Positions 1 through 9,995 of a stretch of DNA of 55,072 bases are shown piece after piece. A model generated the notes under the pieces. The model saw only the letters and a list, made by a program, of their open reading frames with translations, had not been told where the DNA came from and did no database searches. The stretch is from Magnetococcales bacterium (lineage in GTDB: Bacteria > Pseudomonadota > Magnetococcia > Magnetococcales > DC0425bin3). The position numbers were made by a program, and so were the translations under genes. The DNA lies in assembly GCA_015231175.1 (NCBI GenBank), contig JADGBZ010000016.1:1-55072 (forward strand), written 5' to 3'. How positions within the stretch are numbered: position 1 is the first letter of the stretch; each line of letters begins with the position of its first letter.

Positions 1-80
1 GGGTTCGGGGCGAAGCCCTGACAAAGGCTTTCATGTCCAAGCTTTTCTTGAAAGGATCCTGGAATAGTTACAAAAAAAAA
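1..80. repeat. Dispersed repeat, partial copy at window edge
   Basis: The first ~70 bases match the right half of the 232-bp element at 4282-4513: the run from the GGGGCGAAGCCC hairpin arm through the AAGCTTTTCTTGAAA segment and the GGAATAGT box is nearly identical. The left part lies outside the window. The copy diverges after the GGAATAGT box, so the terminal inverted repeat is not recognisable here. It sits directly upstream of the groESL promoter. Confidence 0.75.
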
Positions 81-92
81 TGCCACCCGCTC

Positions 93-121
93 CTTGACAG
101 GCTGGTTTTGCGTTCCCATAT
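93..121 (+). promoter_or_regulatory. Sigma32-like heat-shock promoter of groESL
   Basis: CTTGAC at 93-98, inside TTGACA at 94-99, is followed after about 16 bases by CCCATAT at 115-121. This resembles the heat-shock sigma consensus (CTTGAA, then CCCCAT-T). The same TTGACA with CATATG 17 bases downstream could also act as a sigma70 promoter, with a poor -10. I see no CIRCE-type inverted repeat (TTAGCACTC) between here and groES, so HrcA control is not supported by this sequence. Confidence 0.5.
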
Positions 122-166
122 GGCGAGTACGCTCTTCCCACACACATTTTGGTTTGGAGGTAAACG

Positions 167-463
167 ATGAAGGTGAAATTTCAGCCATTGAATGACCGTG
201 TCCTGGTCAAGCGGAGTGGCGAGGAAGAAAAAACCCCCTCCGGGATCATCATTCCCGACTCGGCCAAGGAGAAACCCTTGCAGGGCGATGTCATCGCCGC
301 CGGCAAGGGGATTTTGCTCGATAATGGCAAAATTCGCCCGTTGGAGGTCAAGGCCGGAGATCGGATACTGTTCGGGAAATATTCCGGCACCGAGGTCAAG
401 ATCGATGGCGAAGAGATGTTGATCCTGCGGGAAAACGATATTCTGGGGATCCTGGAGAAATAG
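167..463 (+). CDS. groES: Co-chaperonin GroES (Cpn10)
   Basis: Co-chaperonin that caps the GroEL ring during ATP-driven protein folding in the cytoplasm. The 98-residue length is normal. The N-terminal [10 protein letters not shown] strand, the mobile-loop region near residues 18-32 and the C-terminal [12 protein letters not shown] segment are all typical. The ATG is preceded by GGAGG about eight bases upstream. groEL follows after 65 bases, the usual groESL operon order, and the putative heat-shock promoter lies 45 to 75 bases upstream of the start. Confidence 0.97.
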   Translation: MKVKFQPLNDRVLVKRSGEEEKTPSGIIIPDSAKEKPLQGDVIAAGKGILLDNGKIRPLEVKAGDRILFGKYSGTEVKIDGEEMLILRENDILGILEK

Positions 464-510
464 GTTCTCCCGGACCATGACTCGACTCTTGGGATTGTGT
501 TGACACGTAA

Positions 511-2160
<1,650 letters not shown>

Positions 2161-2186
2161 TCCAGCCACGCCCTCGGGACTGTTTT

Positions 2187-2210
2187 CCCGTATCTTACGG
2201 GGTATTTTTT
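2187..2210 (+). terminator. Rho-independent terminator after groEL
   Basis: CCCGTA (2187-2192), a three-base loop and TACGGG (2196-2201) form a short stem, followed by GTATTTTTT. It sits 27 bases after the groEL stop, in the expected place to end the groESL transcript. Confidence 0.7.
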
Positions 2211-2215
2211 CGACT

Positions 2216-2246
2216 ACCGGCAGCACGGCAACCCTGTGCTGCCGGT
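2216..2246 (+). other. Perfect 11-bp hairpin upstream of acyP
   Basis: ACCGGCAGCAC (2216-2226) and GTGCTGCCGGT (2236-2246) are exact inverted repeats around a nine-base loop. There is no T-run behind it, so it is not a textbook terminator. It lies 30 bases before the acylphosphatase start and just after the groESL terminator. It could be a second termination or processing site, or a 5'-UTR structure of acyP. Confidence 0.55.
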
Positions 2247-2275
2247 ATCGTTGTCGATATCGATCAGGTGGTCAT

Positions 2276-2569
2276 ATGCCCGGTGAAGAGAAAAAAATCT
2301 GCCGTCACATCAAGGTTCATGGGCGCGTTCAGGGTGTGGGATTCCGGGAGTCCACCCGGGAGGAGGCCGATCAGCTCGGCGTGATGGGTTGGGTGCGCAA
2401 TGAAGCCGACGGCACGGTTGAGGCCCTGTTTTGCGGCACCCCGGGTTTGGTGGAAACCATGGTCGTCTGGTGCCAGAAAGGCCCCCCCATGGCGCGTGTC
2501 CTACGCATGGATGTCCAGGATCACCCTTTGCCGGATCCGGTTCCGACCCGCTTTGCCGTGCGGTGGTAG
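2276..2569 (+). CDS. acyP: Acylphosphatase
   Basis: Small cytoplasmic enzyme that hydrolyses acyl phosphates to carboxylate and phosphate. The 97-residue protein has the family signature GRVQGVGFR with catalytic Arg24, and the second signature GWVRNEADGTVEA with catalytic Asn42. Length and fold order fit the family. The ATG at 2276 lies just after the 11-bp hairpin; an upstream in-frame extension has no family match and is not used. It probably has its own transcript, because groESL appears to terminate before it. Confidence 0.95.
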   Translation: MPGEEKKICRHIKVHGRVQGVGFRESTREEADQLGVMGWVRNEADGTVEALFCGTPGLVETMVVWCQKGPPMARVLRMDVQDHPLPDPVPTRFAVRW

Positions 2570-2586
2570 TCTCCCCGAGAATTGTC

Positions 2587-2615
2587 TTGCCATGCGGGGG
2601 GAATTTCGGGATAAT
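2587..2615 (+). promoter_or_regulatory. Sigma70-type promoter for the flagellin-like pair
   Basis: TTGCCA (2587-2592) and GATAAT (2610-2615) are separated by exactly 17 bases, and each box matches the consensus at five of six positions. Transcription would start near 2622 and run into the flagellin-like gene at 2684. I see no sigma28 (flagellar class 3) signature here, which is unusual if these really are late flagellar genes. Confidence 0.55.
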
Positions 2616-2683
2616 TTGACATAAGGCGGGTGGGTGAGGTTGAGGCTCGCCTTTTGTTGTCAAACTGTTCCGGGGGAGGGGTC

Positions 2684-3448
2684 ATGACCGTCAGCTTCAA
2701 TTCTTACAGTTCACTGTTGAGTTCGAAATATTTGTCGTATGGCGTTGCTCATTTTCCTGCTTCGTCGGGCACGGTCTCGCCGCCCAGCGCCACTTCTGGC
2801 AGTTCCTCCTCGGTTGATTTCGGCAACACGCTTACCTCGGCCACCCAGGCCTACGCCTCGGCCATGTCCAGCGCCGGCGAAGGTGTGGTCCGCATCCACA
2901 CGGCCCAGGTCGGGTTGGAACAGATCAGCGCCAACATGGTCAAACTGAAAAATCTGGCGACCATAGCCAACAGCGCGACCATCTCCCAAGGTTACCGCGA
3001 TAAGCTGCAAGCCGATGCTGCGGAAATCCAGAAAGAGAACAGGCTGATCATTGCCCGTTCCCAGCATGGTCCGGAAAAATTGTTGTCCTCCAAACATACC
3101 ACGACGGTGCAGAGCGGTGTTGGGGCCTTTGATACAACGGAGATCTCTTTCAAGGATTATTCGAAGTCGTTTGTCGAGGTGGATTTATCGACCCAGAGTG
3201 GCGCCTCTGCCGCCATGAAGACCCTGGACGCCAATGTCGCCGAGGCTACTCAGGGAATCACCGAGTTGGGCAAGACACGCATGGAACTGGAAAAATCCCT
3301 GGACTCCATGGGCAAGGCCGCCAAGGCATTGCTGGATGTTCAATCCACGCTGAAGGGACAATCCGGTCAGTCAAGCCGCAGCAAAGGGACTGCGTCAGGG
3401 TCTCAGGGCGCTTCCAACGCAAAGCTCGGCATGAGCTTTATGGCATGA
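2684..3448 (+). CDS. Flagellin-like protein, copy 1
   Basis: 254 residues. The middle (about 60-130) resembles the flagellin N-terminal core: a helix of the form RIHTAQVGLEQISANMVKLKNLA, then a second helix with RDKLQADAAEIQKE and an EKLL turn. The region 185-225 resembles the flagellin C-terminal helix. The canonical N-terminal D0 segment (INTN..AL..QR) and the C-terminal LLR-type end are missing; both ends are low-complexity Ser/Gly instead. The start at 2684 follows a strong GGGGGAGGGG ribosome site. It is a close paralogue of the next gene and probably cotranscribed with it. Function could be a minor filament, cap or sheath component, or a filament unrelated to flagella. No other flagellar gene is in the window. 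Confidence 0.7.
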   Translation: MTVSFNSYSSLLSSKYLSYGVAHFPASSGTVSPPSATSGSSSSVDFGNTLTSATQAYASAMSSAGEGVVRIHTAQVGLEQISANMVKLKNLATIANSATISQGYRDKLQADAAEIQKENRLIIARSQHGPEKLLSSKHTTTVQSGVGAFDTTEISFKDYSKSFVEVDLSTQSGASAAMKTLDANVAEATQGITELGKTRMELEKSLDSMGKAAKALLDVQSTLKGQSGQSSRSKGTASGSQGASNAKLGMSFMA

Positions 3449-3502
3449 GGGGCTGAAGAGGGTCTGTTGGGTTTTTTCGCAGGTTGACCGGGGAGGTGTA
3501 CC

Positions 3503-4285
3503 GTGGCCATCAGCTTCAGCTCTATCGGCTCGTATAGCACGCTCGGCTCGCTGTTGAGTAGCCGCTATGGGGTCACAAGTCAGGGTTCCTCGGCTGCGTG
3601 GAACAATACCCTCGCCACGTTGGGTTCTTCTTCCGGGAATGCAGCCGCTTTCAAATTGGGAAACAACCTCACAACGGCCATCAAGTCCTATGGTCAGGCC
3701 ATATCCAGCTCCAATGATGGTGTGAGTCGTATTCAAATCGCCCAGGAGGGACTGGGCAGGATAAACGACAATATGACCAAACTGAAGGATTTGGCGACTC
3801 AGGCGAGTAGCACGACCATCACCCAGACCGACCGGGACAAACTCCAGGCTGCGGCTGACAAAATCCAAAAGGAGAACGATCAAATCATCTCCACAACCAA
3901 GTTTGGTTCGGAGAAGCTTTTGGCGTCGAAGCATAGTGACTCGGTGCAGTCGGGTGTCAATTCCTGGAATACGACGAGCATCTCCTTCAAGGATTTTTCC
4001 AAATCTTTCGCAAAGGTGGATCTAAGTTCCCAGCAGGGCGCCTCGGATGCCTTGGATACCTTGAAGACGAATATGGCTACAGCCGGCAAAGGTGTCGCCG
4101 ATCTCAGCAAAACACGTGCCAAGCTGGAAAGTTCCCTCAACACCATGACGCAAGCCTCCAATTCCCTGTCCAATGCACGCGACGTGACGCTCAGTTTGGG
4201 CAGTCAAGGGGGGCTGGGCAGCGGATCCCTGTTTGGATCCCAGGGTGGTATCGATTCGATGCGCGTCCTGCAACTACTGGGCTAG
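3503..4285 (+). CDS. Flagellin-like protein, copy 2
   Basis: 260 residues, closely related to the preceding gene over its whole core. It shares the RIQIAQEGLGRIND helix, the DRDKLQAAADKIQKEN helix, the GSEKLLASKH turn, a QSGV..W/F.T..ISFKD.SKSF strand region and a C-terminal coiled helix near 195-235. The match to flagellin is clearer here (KLKDLATQAS, SLNTMTQASNSLSNAR). It starts at GTG 3503 behind GGGGAGG. It lacks the conserved flagellin D0 start. The last codon and stop (GGC TAG) lie inside the left inverted repeat of the element at 4282-4513, so the present C terminus may have been set by that insertion. Confidence 0.7.
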   Translation: MAISFSSIGSYSTLGSLLSSRYGVTSQGSSAAWNNTLATLGSSSGNAAAFKLGNNLTTAIKSYGQAISSSNDGVSRIQIAQEGLGRINDNMTKLKDLATQASSTTITQTDRDKLQAAADKIQKENDQIISTTKFGSEKLLASKHSDSVQSGVNSWNTTSISFKDFSKSFAKVDLSSQQGASDALDTLKTNMATAGKGVADLSKTRAKLESSLNTMTQASNSLSNARDVTLSLGSQGGLGSGSLFGSQGGIDSMRVLQLLG

Positions 4286-4513
4286 TGGCTCAACCGTGTT
4301 GATTTGATGTGCAGAAATGTTCCAATGCTCCGGGAACAGCTCAACCATGAAACGGGGTCCAGGGGGCTGGCTCCCTGGCTTTGTCCAGGGCAGCGCCCTG
4401 GTGGGGTTCGGGGCGAAGCCCTGACAAAGGCTTTCATTTCCAAGCTTTTCTTGAAAGAGTGCGGAATAGTCACGAAAAGTGAACACTTCAAATCATGTCG
4501 GTTGAGCCACTAG
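4282..4513. mobile_element. MITE-like element with 30-bp terminal inverted repeats
   Basis: The left end (4282-4311, CTAGTGGCTCAACCG...) and right end (4484-4513) are inverted repeats of 30 bp with four mismatches; the outer 15 bp are exact. The 232-bp interior has no convincing gene and holds nested GC-rich hairpins: CCAGGG/CCCTGG, then CCAGGGC/GCCCTGG, then a GGGGCGAAGCCC fold. The interior is shared with the copies at 1-80, 10190-10242 and 39375-39514. CTAG at both ends is self-complementary, so it could be part of the repeat or a target duplication. It most resembles a non-autonomous transposable element. No transposase with matching ends is visible. Confidence 0.7.
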
Positions 4514-4534
4514 GTTGCATCGTTGTATCTCCCT

Positions 4535-4564
4535 TTGATTCAGCGGTCCGATTGAATATAGAAT
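4535..4564 (+). promoter_or_regulatory. Possible sigma70 promoter for the PAS-GGDEF-EAL gene
   Basis: TTGATT (4535-4540) and TAGAAT (4559-4564) are 18 bases apart; TATAGA at 4557 is an alternative -10 with 16-base spacing. It lies just right of the MITE-like element and about 160 bases before the start codon at 4724. The rest of the 4514-4723 leader shows no gene. Confidence 0.3.
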
Positions 4565-4723
4565 AGCGGCGCCGGGTGTGTCCTTCTCCCTTCGATTTTG
4601 TGTGGGGAGAAGGTGTCCACTCGGTCGCGCCGGCCCTTTCTGCCCATCGCGTGAAGCCTTTTTCTGACTCCTGGGTCGATGGTCGGCATGGGGGCGGTGT
4701 GCCTGCGTTTGAAGGGAGTGGAT

Positions 4724-7700
4724 ATGGCCTTTTTGGGGACTTTTCAGACGGAAAAAGCCAGAATTTTTTTTGTCGCACTTTTGCCAGTGCTCTTTATTGT
4801 GATGTCCATGGCCACGGTCAACAAAATGACCCGGACAGAAATCAATACGACCAGGCTGGAAATCCAGGGAGTCGGATTGATCCGACAGTTGCAGAAAATC
4901 AATGATTTAGTCATCGAGTTGCGGGGGTTATGGCAAGTTCAACCGGGACAGAATCGAGAGATTATCCATCATATTCATGAAACGAATGGTTTATTGAAGT
5001 CACGGCTTACACAACTTTTTCATTCACCGGAGGTCACCCCACTGGGTGTTGACAGGGACATCCAGAATTTGAGTACGTATATTTTGCAGCACGTTTCGGA
5101 ATATCCGCAAGCGGCCACTGCGGAAGAGGCCTTTCAGTCGCATGGTTTGGCCCTGTCCAGGATTCACGAGGTAGCCGAATTGGTGGCGGTTCGTGCCTAT
5201 TTGCGTCAGGACCATTTTGAGGAGAGCCATTTTTTGGTGTCTCTCATCCTGGAATACCTTCCTTCTCTGGCCGAGGCGACTGGGCGAGTCCGGGACGTTG
5301 GGAGACATATGGTCGGCAAAGAGGTTTTGCCGATGTCGGATCGTCTGCGCCTGGGTGAGTCCCTGGGAAGATTGCACCACTACATGGAGGAGTTGACGGA
5401 GCTAAGGCAGGTTTCATCCCATTCCGGGCCGGAGCTTGTTGGTCTGACGGATTGTGTTTTTCAAAAAGCGGAAAGAGACGTTCGTGAATTTTTCCTCACC
5501 TCCCAGGCACTTGCCTCCGGGGCATTGCGAATCACTCCGGCTGATTTTAATCGTCAGGGGTCTGCTGCCGTCCAACAGGCCATGGCCTGTTTCGACTCAT
5601 ATGCTGACCAGTTGAGCGCTGTCTTGGAGGAGCGCCTCATTCATCTCAATCGACAACGAAACCTGGTCATGGGAGGTTTCCTGATCGGTTTGTTTCTGAT
5701 CTTTTATGGCTTTCGGAATTATTATCTGCGGGAGCAGGAGATCCGCAAGTCCCTGGCCGCCAGCGAGGCGCGTTCGCGGGCGTTGGTGGAGTCGGCTGTG
5801 GATGGCATCGTCATCATCGACCATGATGGGACCATGTTGTCGACCAACCAAGCCCTTGACGACATGTTTGGTTACCCGAATGGGTTCCTGGTTGGAAAAA
5901 ATGTCACCATTCTCATGCCTGAACCCCATGCCACGCAACACGATCAATATCTTCGTAATTTTCTTGGTTCAGGGATCAAGAAGATCATTGGCACGAGCCG
6001 GGAAGTCGAGGGAGTATGCCGGGATGGGGGAATCTTTCCTCTGGAACTTTCCGTGGGTGTGTTCAAGGTGGAGGAGAGAACCTATTTTTCTGGAATCATC
6101 CACGACATTACCGCACGCAAACAAGCCAGCAAGGCGCTGCGGGAGGCTTATGGTCAACTGGAGAATCGGGTCAGGAAGCGTACCAGGGAGTTGCAGGAGA
6201 CCAACGATCGCCTCAAAGATGAAATTTTGGAACGGATCCGGGCCCAGGCCAGCTTGCAGTTGGCTGGCAAAGTGTTTGAAAATGCCAGTGAAGGCATCAT
6301 CATTACTGACAACCATGCTGTCATCCTGGATGTCAATCCGGCCTTTACCGAAATCTCCGGTTATTCTCGTGAGGAGGCGATTGGCGCCGACCCGAGCATG
6401 GGTCGGTCAGGTCGGCATGACAATGAATTTTATGCGCACATGTGGAAGACATTGCTGGAGGCAGGGAGCTGGCGGGGGGAGGTTTGGGATCGCCGCAAGG
6501 ATGGCACAGTCTACCCCAAGATGGTCAGCATCAACGCCGTGCGGGACACCTGGGGTCGAACCCTCAATTATGTGGGTATCTTCTCCGACATCACCCGGAT
6601 CAAAGCAACCGAACAGCGCCTGGAACAATTGGCCTATTACGATCCTCTGACCGGCCTGCCCAATCGCATGTTGTTTCGTGACCGTCTTGTGCATGAGATC
6701 GAACTCAGCAAACGCAACGAGAACATGCTGGCCGTGTTTTTCATCGATCTGGACCGATTCAAGTATGTCAACGACACCTTTGGCCATGCAGCCGGTGATC
6801 AACTGTTGATCGAAGTTTCCCAAAGAATCTCCGGGAAGGTTCGTAAATCGGATACGGTCTCTCGTTTGGGTGGTGATGAATTTACTGTCATCCTGTCCAA
6901 TATTGGCAAAGAGAGTCAGGCGGCCAATATTGCTTCAGCCATCATTCAATCCTTGCAGGAGCCCATCATGTTGGGTGCCCACGAGGCCTATGTTGGCGCC
7001 AGCATCGGCATCTCCATCTTCCCGGCTGATGGGAGTGATTTTGATACCCTGACCAAAAACGCCGATCTGGCCATGTATCGGGCCAAAGAGAGTGGGCGCG
7101 GCGTTTTCCGCTTCTTCGAGACGGTCATGGATACTGACTCCAACAAACGTATGAAGTTGGAGCTGAAAATGCGCCGTGCCGTGGAGAACAACGAGTTTAC
7201 CATGTTCTATCAGCCCAAGTTTTTGGTGGCCAACCGACAGTTGGTTGGGGCCGAGGCTCTGGTACGTTGGAATGACCCGGAAATCGGCATGGTCTCCCCG
7301 GCCCAGTTCATTCCTCTCGCTGAAGAGACGGGCTTGATCATCCCTTTGGGCGAATGGATTTTGAATTCCGTCTGCTGCCAGACGAAACAATGGTGTGATC
7401 AAGGGTTCAATCCCAAGGTCGCGGTCAATCTTTCCGCATCGCAATTCATGCTGGACAACATTGCCGATACCATTCAGAACATTCTGAAGACGACAGGATT
7501 GTCTCCGGCCAACCTCGAACTGGAGGTTACGGAAAGCATGGTGATGGTGGACCTGAACAAGGCCATCCACACCATGTCTCTTTTGCAGGATATGGAGCTG
7601 GGCATCACCGTCGACGATTTTGGCACCGGGTACTCTTCTCTCAACTATTTGAAACGTTTTCCCCTGCGTTCCCTGAAAATCGACCAATCTTTCGTTCGGG

Positions 7701-8050
7701 ATTTGACCGAGGATTCCGATGATGCGGCCATTGTCTCCGCCATCATTTCCATGTCGCACAGCCTGAATCTGCGCGTGGTGGCCGAAGGGGTGGAGACCGA
7801 GGAGCAGTTTGCCTTTCTGCATCGCCATGCTTGCGACGAGGTGCAAGGCTATCTGCTGGGGCGGCCCATGCCAGCCGATCAATTTGAACGTCTGCTGGCG
7901 GAACATGAGACATTCTGTTCCGTTGTTTTACCAAGCCCCACACCCAAGATGGACGACCATTCCGTCATGCTACCAGGCCCCGCCGCCAAAACGGGCAACA
8001 AAAAGAGCGGGGTCAGAAGAAAAAGGAAAGAGCCTAAAATCGGGAGCTGA
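4724..8050 (+). CDS. Membrane PAS-PAS-GGDEF-EAL c-di-GMP protein
   Basis: 1108 residues, predicted to make and/or break down cyclic di-GMP. Order: transmembrane helix (about 10-30), periplasmic helical sensor region (about 31-305), second transmembrane helix (about 308-330), PAS 1 (345-470, FixL-like), a coiled coil, PAS 2 (about 510-640), GGDEF and EAL domains. GGDEF is intact at 716-720 and is preceded by RKSD five residues upstream, a full inhibitory I-site. EAL is intact at 844-846, with the downstream DDFGTGYSSL, KIDQSFV and EGVET motifs. Both activities are therefore possible. ATG 4724 is chosen over an in-frame start 45 bases upstream because GAAGGGAG precedes it. The charged C-terminal tail is Lys/Arg-rich. 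It appears monocistronic. Confidence 0.95.
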   Translation: MAFLGTFQTEKARIFFVALLPVLFIVMSMATVNKMTRTEINTTRLEIQGVGLIRQLQKINDLVIELRGLWQVQPGQNREIIHHIHETNGLLKSRLTQLFHSPEVTPLGVDRDIQNLSTYILQHVSEYPQAATAEEAFQSHGLALSRIHEVAELVAVRAYLRQDHFEESHFLVSLILEYLPSLAEATGRVRDVGRHMVGKEVLPMSDRLRLGESLGRLHHYMEELTELRQVSSHSGPELVGLTDCVFQKAERDVREFFLTSQALASGALRITPADFNRQGSAAVQQAMACFDSYADQLSAVLEERLIHLNRQRNLVMGGFLIGLFLIFYGFRNYYLREQEIRKSLAASEARSRALVESAVDGIVIIDHDGTMLSTNQALDDMFGYPNGFLVGKNVTILMPEPHATQHDQYLRNFLGSGIKKIIGTSREVEGVCRDGGIFPLELSVGVFKVEERTYFSGIIHDITARKQASKALREAYGQLENRVRKRTRELQETNDRLKDEILERIRAQASLQLAGKVFENASEGIIITDNHAVILDVNPAFTEISGYSREEAIGADPSMGRSGRHDNEFYAHMWKTLLEAGSWRGEVWDRRKDGTVYPKMVSINAVRDTWGRTLNYVGIFSDITRIKATEQRLEQLAYYDPLTGLPNRMLFRDRLVHEIELSKRNENMLAVFFIDLDRFKYVNDTFGHAAGDQLLIEVSQRISGKVRKSDTVSRLGGDEFTVILSNIGKESQAANIASAIIQSLQEPIMLGAHEAYVGASIGISIFPADGSDFDTLTKNADLAMYRAKESGRGVFRFFETVMDTDSNKRMKLELKMRRAVENNEFTMFYQPKFLVANRQLVGAEALVRWNDPEIGMVSPAQFIPLAEETGLIIPLGEWILNSVCCQTKQWCDQGFNPKVAVNLSASQFMLDNIADTIQNILKTTGLSPANLELEVTESMVMVDLNKAIHTMSLLQDMELGITVDDFGTGYSSLNYLKRFPLRSLKIDQSFVRDLTEDSDDAAIVSAIISMSHSLNLRVVAEGVETEEQFAFLHRHACDEVQGYLLGRPMPADQFERLLAEHETFCSVVLPSPTPKMDDHSVMLPGPAAKTGNKKSGVRRKRKEPKIGS

Positions 8051-8060
8051 ATCGTTGCCC

Positions 8061-8092
8061 AAAAAAAAACCGGGGGAGTGAATCCCCCGGTT
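8061..8092 (-). terminator. Rho-independent terminator of glnK-amtB
   Basis: AACCGGGGGA and TCCCCCGGTT (8068-8092) form a perfect 10-bp stem with a five-base loop. On the minus strand the stem is followed by a run of nine T. It lies 66 bases after the amtB stop and terminates that operon. It may also slow transcription arriving from the plus-strand gene. Confidence 0.9.
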
Positions 8093-8157
8093 GGGAAGAT
8101 GCGATCAGCTGCGTCTTTCCCTTGCAGTTGCAGAGGGTTTTTTGGGGAGGATTGATA

Positions 8158-9462
8158 TTACAGGTTGTAACCGCGTTCGTCGTGAAGGGAAATGTCCAAT
8201 CCCATGGTCTCTTTCTCTTCGTCCACCCGCAACCCGATGAGGGCGTCAAGAAGTTTCAAAAGGATGAAGGTCACGATCCCGCAGTAGACGATGGTGGCGC
8301 CCGCTCCGATCAGCTGGGCGGTAAACTGGTCTCCCATACTGCTGATTCCTTTGGCAAAACCGGAACCTCCCAGCTCGGGAGAGGCAAAAACACCCGTTAA
8401 CAGGGCGCCGATGATGCCACCGACGCCATGGACTCCGAAGGCGTCCAGGGAGTCGTCATAACCCAAGGCTCTCTTCACGGAGGTGGCAGTGATGAAGCAG
8501 ATGACACCAGATGCCAAGCCGATAGCCAGGGCGCCTACGGGCCCAACGAAACCCGATGCCGGGGTAATGGCGACCAAACCTGCCACGGCGCCGGTGACGA
8601 TGCCCAAGGCGCTCGGTTTGCCGTGTTTCATCCACTCCGCCAACATCCAGGAAACGGCTGCCATGGCTGTGGCAATTTGGGTGACGGCCATGGCCATGCC
8701 CGCCGTACCATCAGCCGCCAACTGACTGCCGGCATTGAAGCCGAACCAGCCAACCCAGAGCATGCCAGCCCCCGTGACAGTCAAGGGAAGGCTGTGCGGA
8801 GGCATATGGGTTGTCGGATAGCCCTTGCGCTTGCCCAAAACAAGGGCCGCCACCAGACCGGCAATACCAGCATTGATATGCACCACGGTGCCTCCGGCAA
8901 AATCAAGGACACCCTTGTCACTCAGCCATCCACCGCCCCAAACCCAATGGCAGACCGGTACATAGACCACGGTTACCCAGAGGATCATGAAAATCAACAT
9001 ACTGGAAAACTTCATGCGTTCGGCGAAGGCGCCGATGATCAAGGCTGGAGTGATGATGGCAAACGTCATCTGGAAGATGATGAAGACGGACTCGGGAATG
9101 GTCTGTTTCAGACTGGCCACGGCCAACGACTTCAGGAACACCTGATCCGTTCCACCCAGGAAGACGTTCATGGAACCACCGTCGGTGAAAGCCACCGAGT
9201 AGCCAAAGACCGTCCACAAAATGGTGATCACGGCAGTGATGGCGAAACACTGCATGAGGACCGACAAGACGTTTTTCGCTCGGACCAGGCCACCATAGAA
9301 CAGGGATAACCCGGGAATGGTCATGAACAAAACCAGCGCAGTTGAAGTCAATATCCAGGCTGTGTCTCCGGAATTCAGCTTGTTCTCGGCCCAGGCTGAA
9401 CCCGGAAAAGCCAATAACGGCAGGGCAAGAGCCCATGTCCGGAGGGAAAGCGTCGATCGCAT
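8158..9462 (-). CDS. amtB: Ammonium transporter AmtB
   Basis: Inner-membrane trimeric channel that takes up ammonium. 434 residues with a cleavable signal peptide (GSAWA near residue 25) and about eleven transmembrane helices. The Amt signature DFAGGTVVHINAGIAGL is present with the first pore histidine; the second lies in the FGVHGVGG segment. GlnK docks on the cytoplasmic face of such channels, and its gene lies 32 bases upstream in the same operon. Expression under nitrogen limitation is inferred from the sigma54-like site upstream of glnK. Confidence 0.97.
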   Translation of the reverse strand: MRSTLSLRTWALALPLLAFPGSAWAENKLNSGDTAWILTSTALVLFMTIPGLSLFYGGLVRAKNVLSVLMQCFAITAVITILWTVFGYSVAFTDGGSMNVFLGGTDQVFLKSLAVASLKQTIPESVFIIFQMTFAIITPALIIGAFAERMKFSSMLIFMILWVTVVYVPVCHWVWGGGWLSDKGVLDFAGGTVVHINAGIAGLVAALVLGKRKGYPTTHMPPHSLPLTVTGAGMLWVGWFGFNAGSQLAADGTAGMAMAVTQIATAMAAVSWMLAEWMKHGKPSALGIVTGAVAGLVAITPASGFVGPVGALAIGLASGVICFITATSVKRALGYDDSLDAFGVHGVGGIIGALLTGVFASPELGGSGFAKGISSMGDQFTAQLIGAGATIVYCGIVTFILLKLLDALIGLRVDEEKETMGLDISLHDERGYNL

Positions 9463-9494
9463 GCTCGTCTCCTTATAGGTACAAAGTCGTGTGG

Positions 9495-9833
9495 TCAGAT
9501 GGTCGATTCGCCGGTTTCCCCGGTACGGATTCTTACGACCTGCTCCAAATTCAAAACAAATATTTTTCCATCGCCGATCTTGCCGGTATGTGCCGCATTG
9601 CGAATCGCCTCCAAGGTTTGCTCCAGGAGGGCATCGGGAACGGCAACCTCAATTTTCAGTTTGGGCAAAAAGTCCACCTGGTATTCCGCACCGCGATAGA
9701 GTTCGGTATGGCCTTTTTGCCGACCAAATCCCCGGACTTCGGACACCGTGATGCCGGCAATGCCCACATCCGTCAAAGCTTGCCGCACGTCATCCTGTTT
9801 GAACGGTTTGATGACTGCAATCACCCACTTCAT
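9495..9833 (-). CDS. glnK: Nitrogen regulatory protein P-II (GlnK)
   Basis: Trimeric cytoplasmic signal protein that reads ATP/ADP, 2-oxoglutarate and glutamine status. It is exactly 112 residues, the standard length, when started at 9833 behind AGAGGAG; a longer in-frame start is rejected. Both family signatures are present: the T-loop with the uridylylation target Tyr51 (EYQVDF) and the TGKIGDGKIFV segment at 83-93. Its place directly before amtB identifies it as the GlnK type that gates the channel. Confidence 0.96.
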   Translation of the reverse strand: MKWVIAVIKPFKQDDVRQALTDVGIAGITVSEVRGFGRQKGHTELYRGAEYQVDFLPKLKIEVAVPDALLEQTLEAIRNAAHTGKIGDGKIFVLNLEQVVRIRTGETGESTI

Positions 9834-9995
9834 ACCGTAACTCCTCTCGATTGGGTTGCTCATATGGACAGCACGGGAAGCATGCCTGATCTTCGACCAG
9901 GATCTTCACCCTATCGCGGATACTCTTCGTTTGACCCTGGGTACCCTACCCATGACCCCCGGACGAGAGTTCGCGTTCGTGTTCGAACGCCTTAC

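Noticed and set aside
2216-2246. Second rho-independent terminator after groEL
   Set aside because: The stem is strong but there is no T-run, so I list it only as a hairpin.
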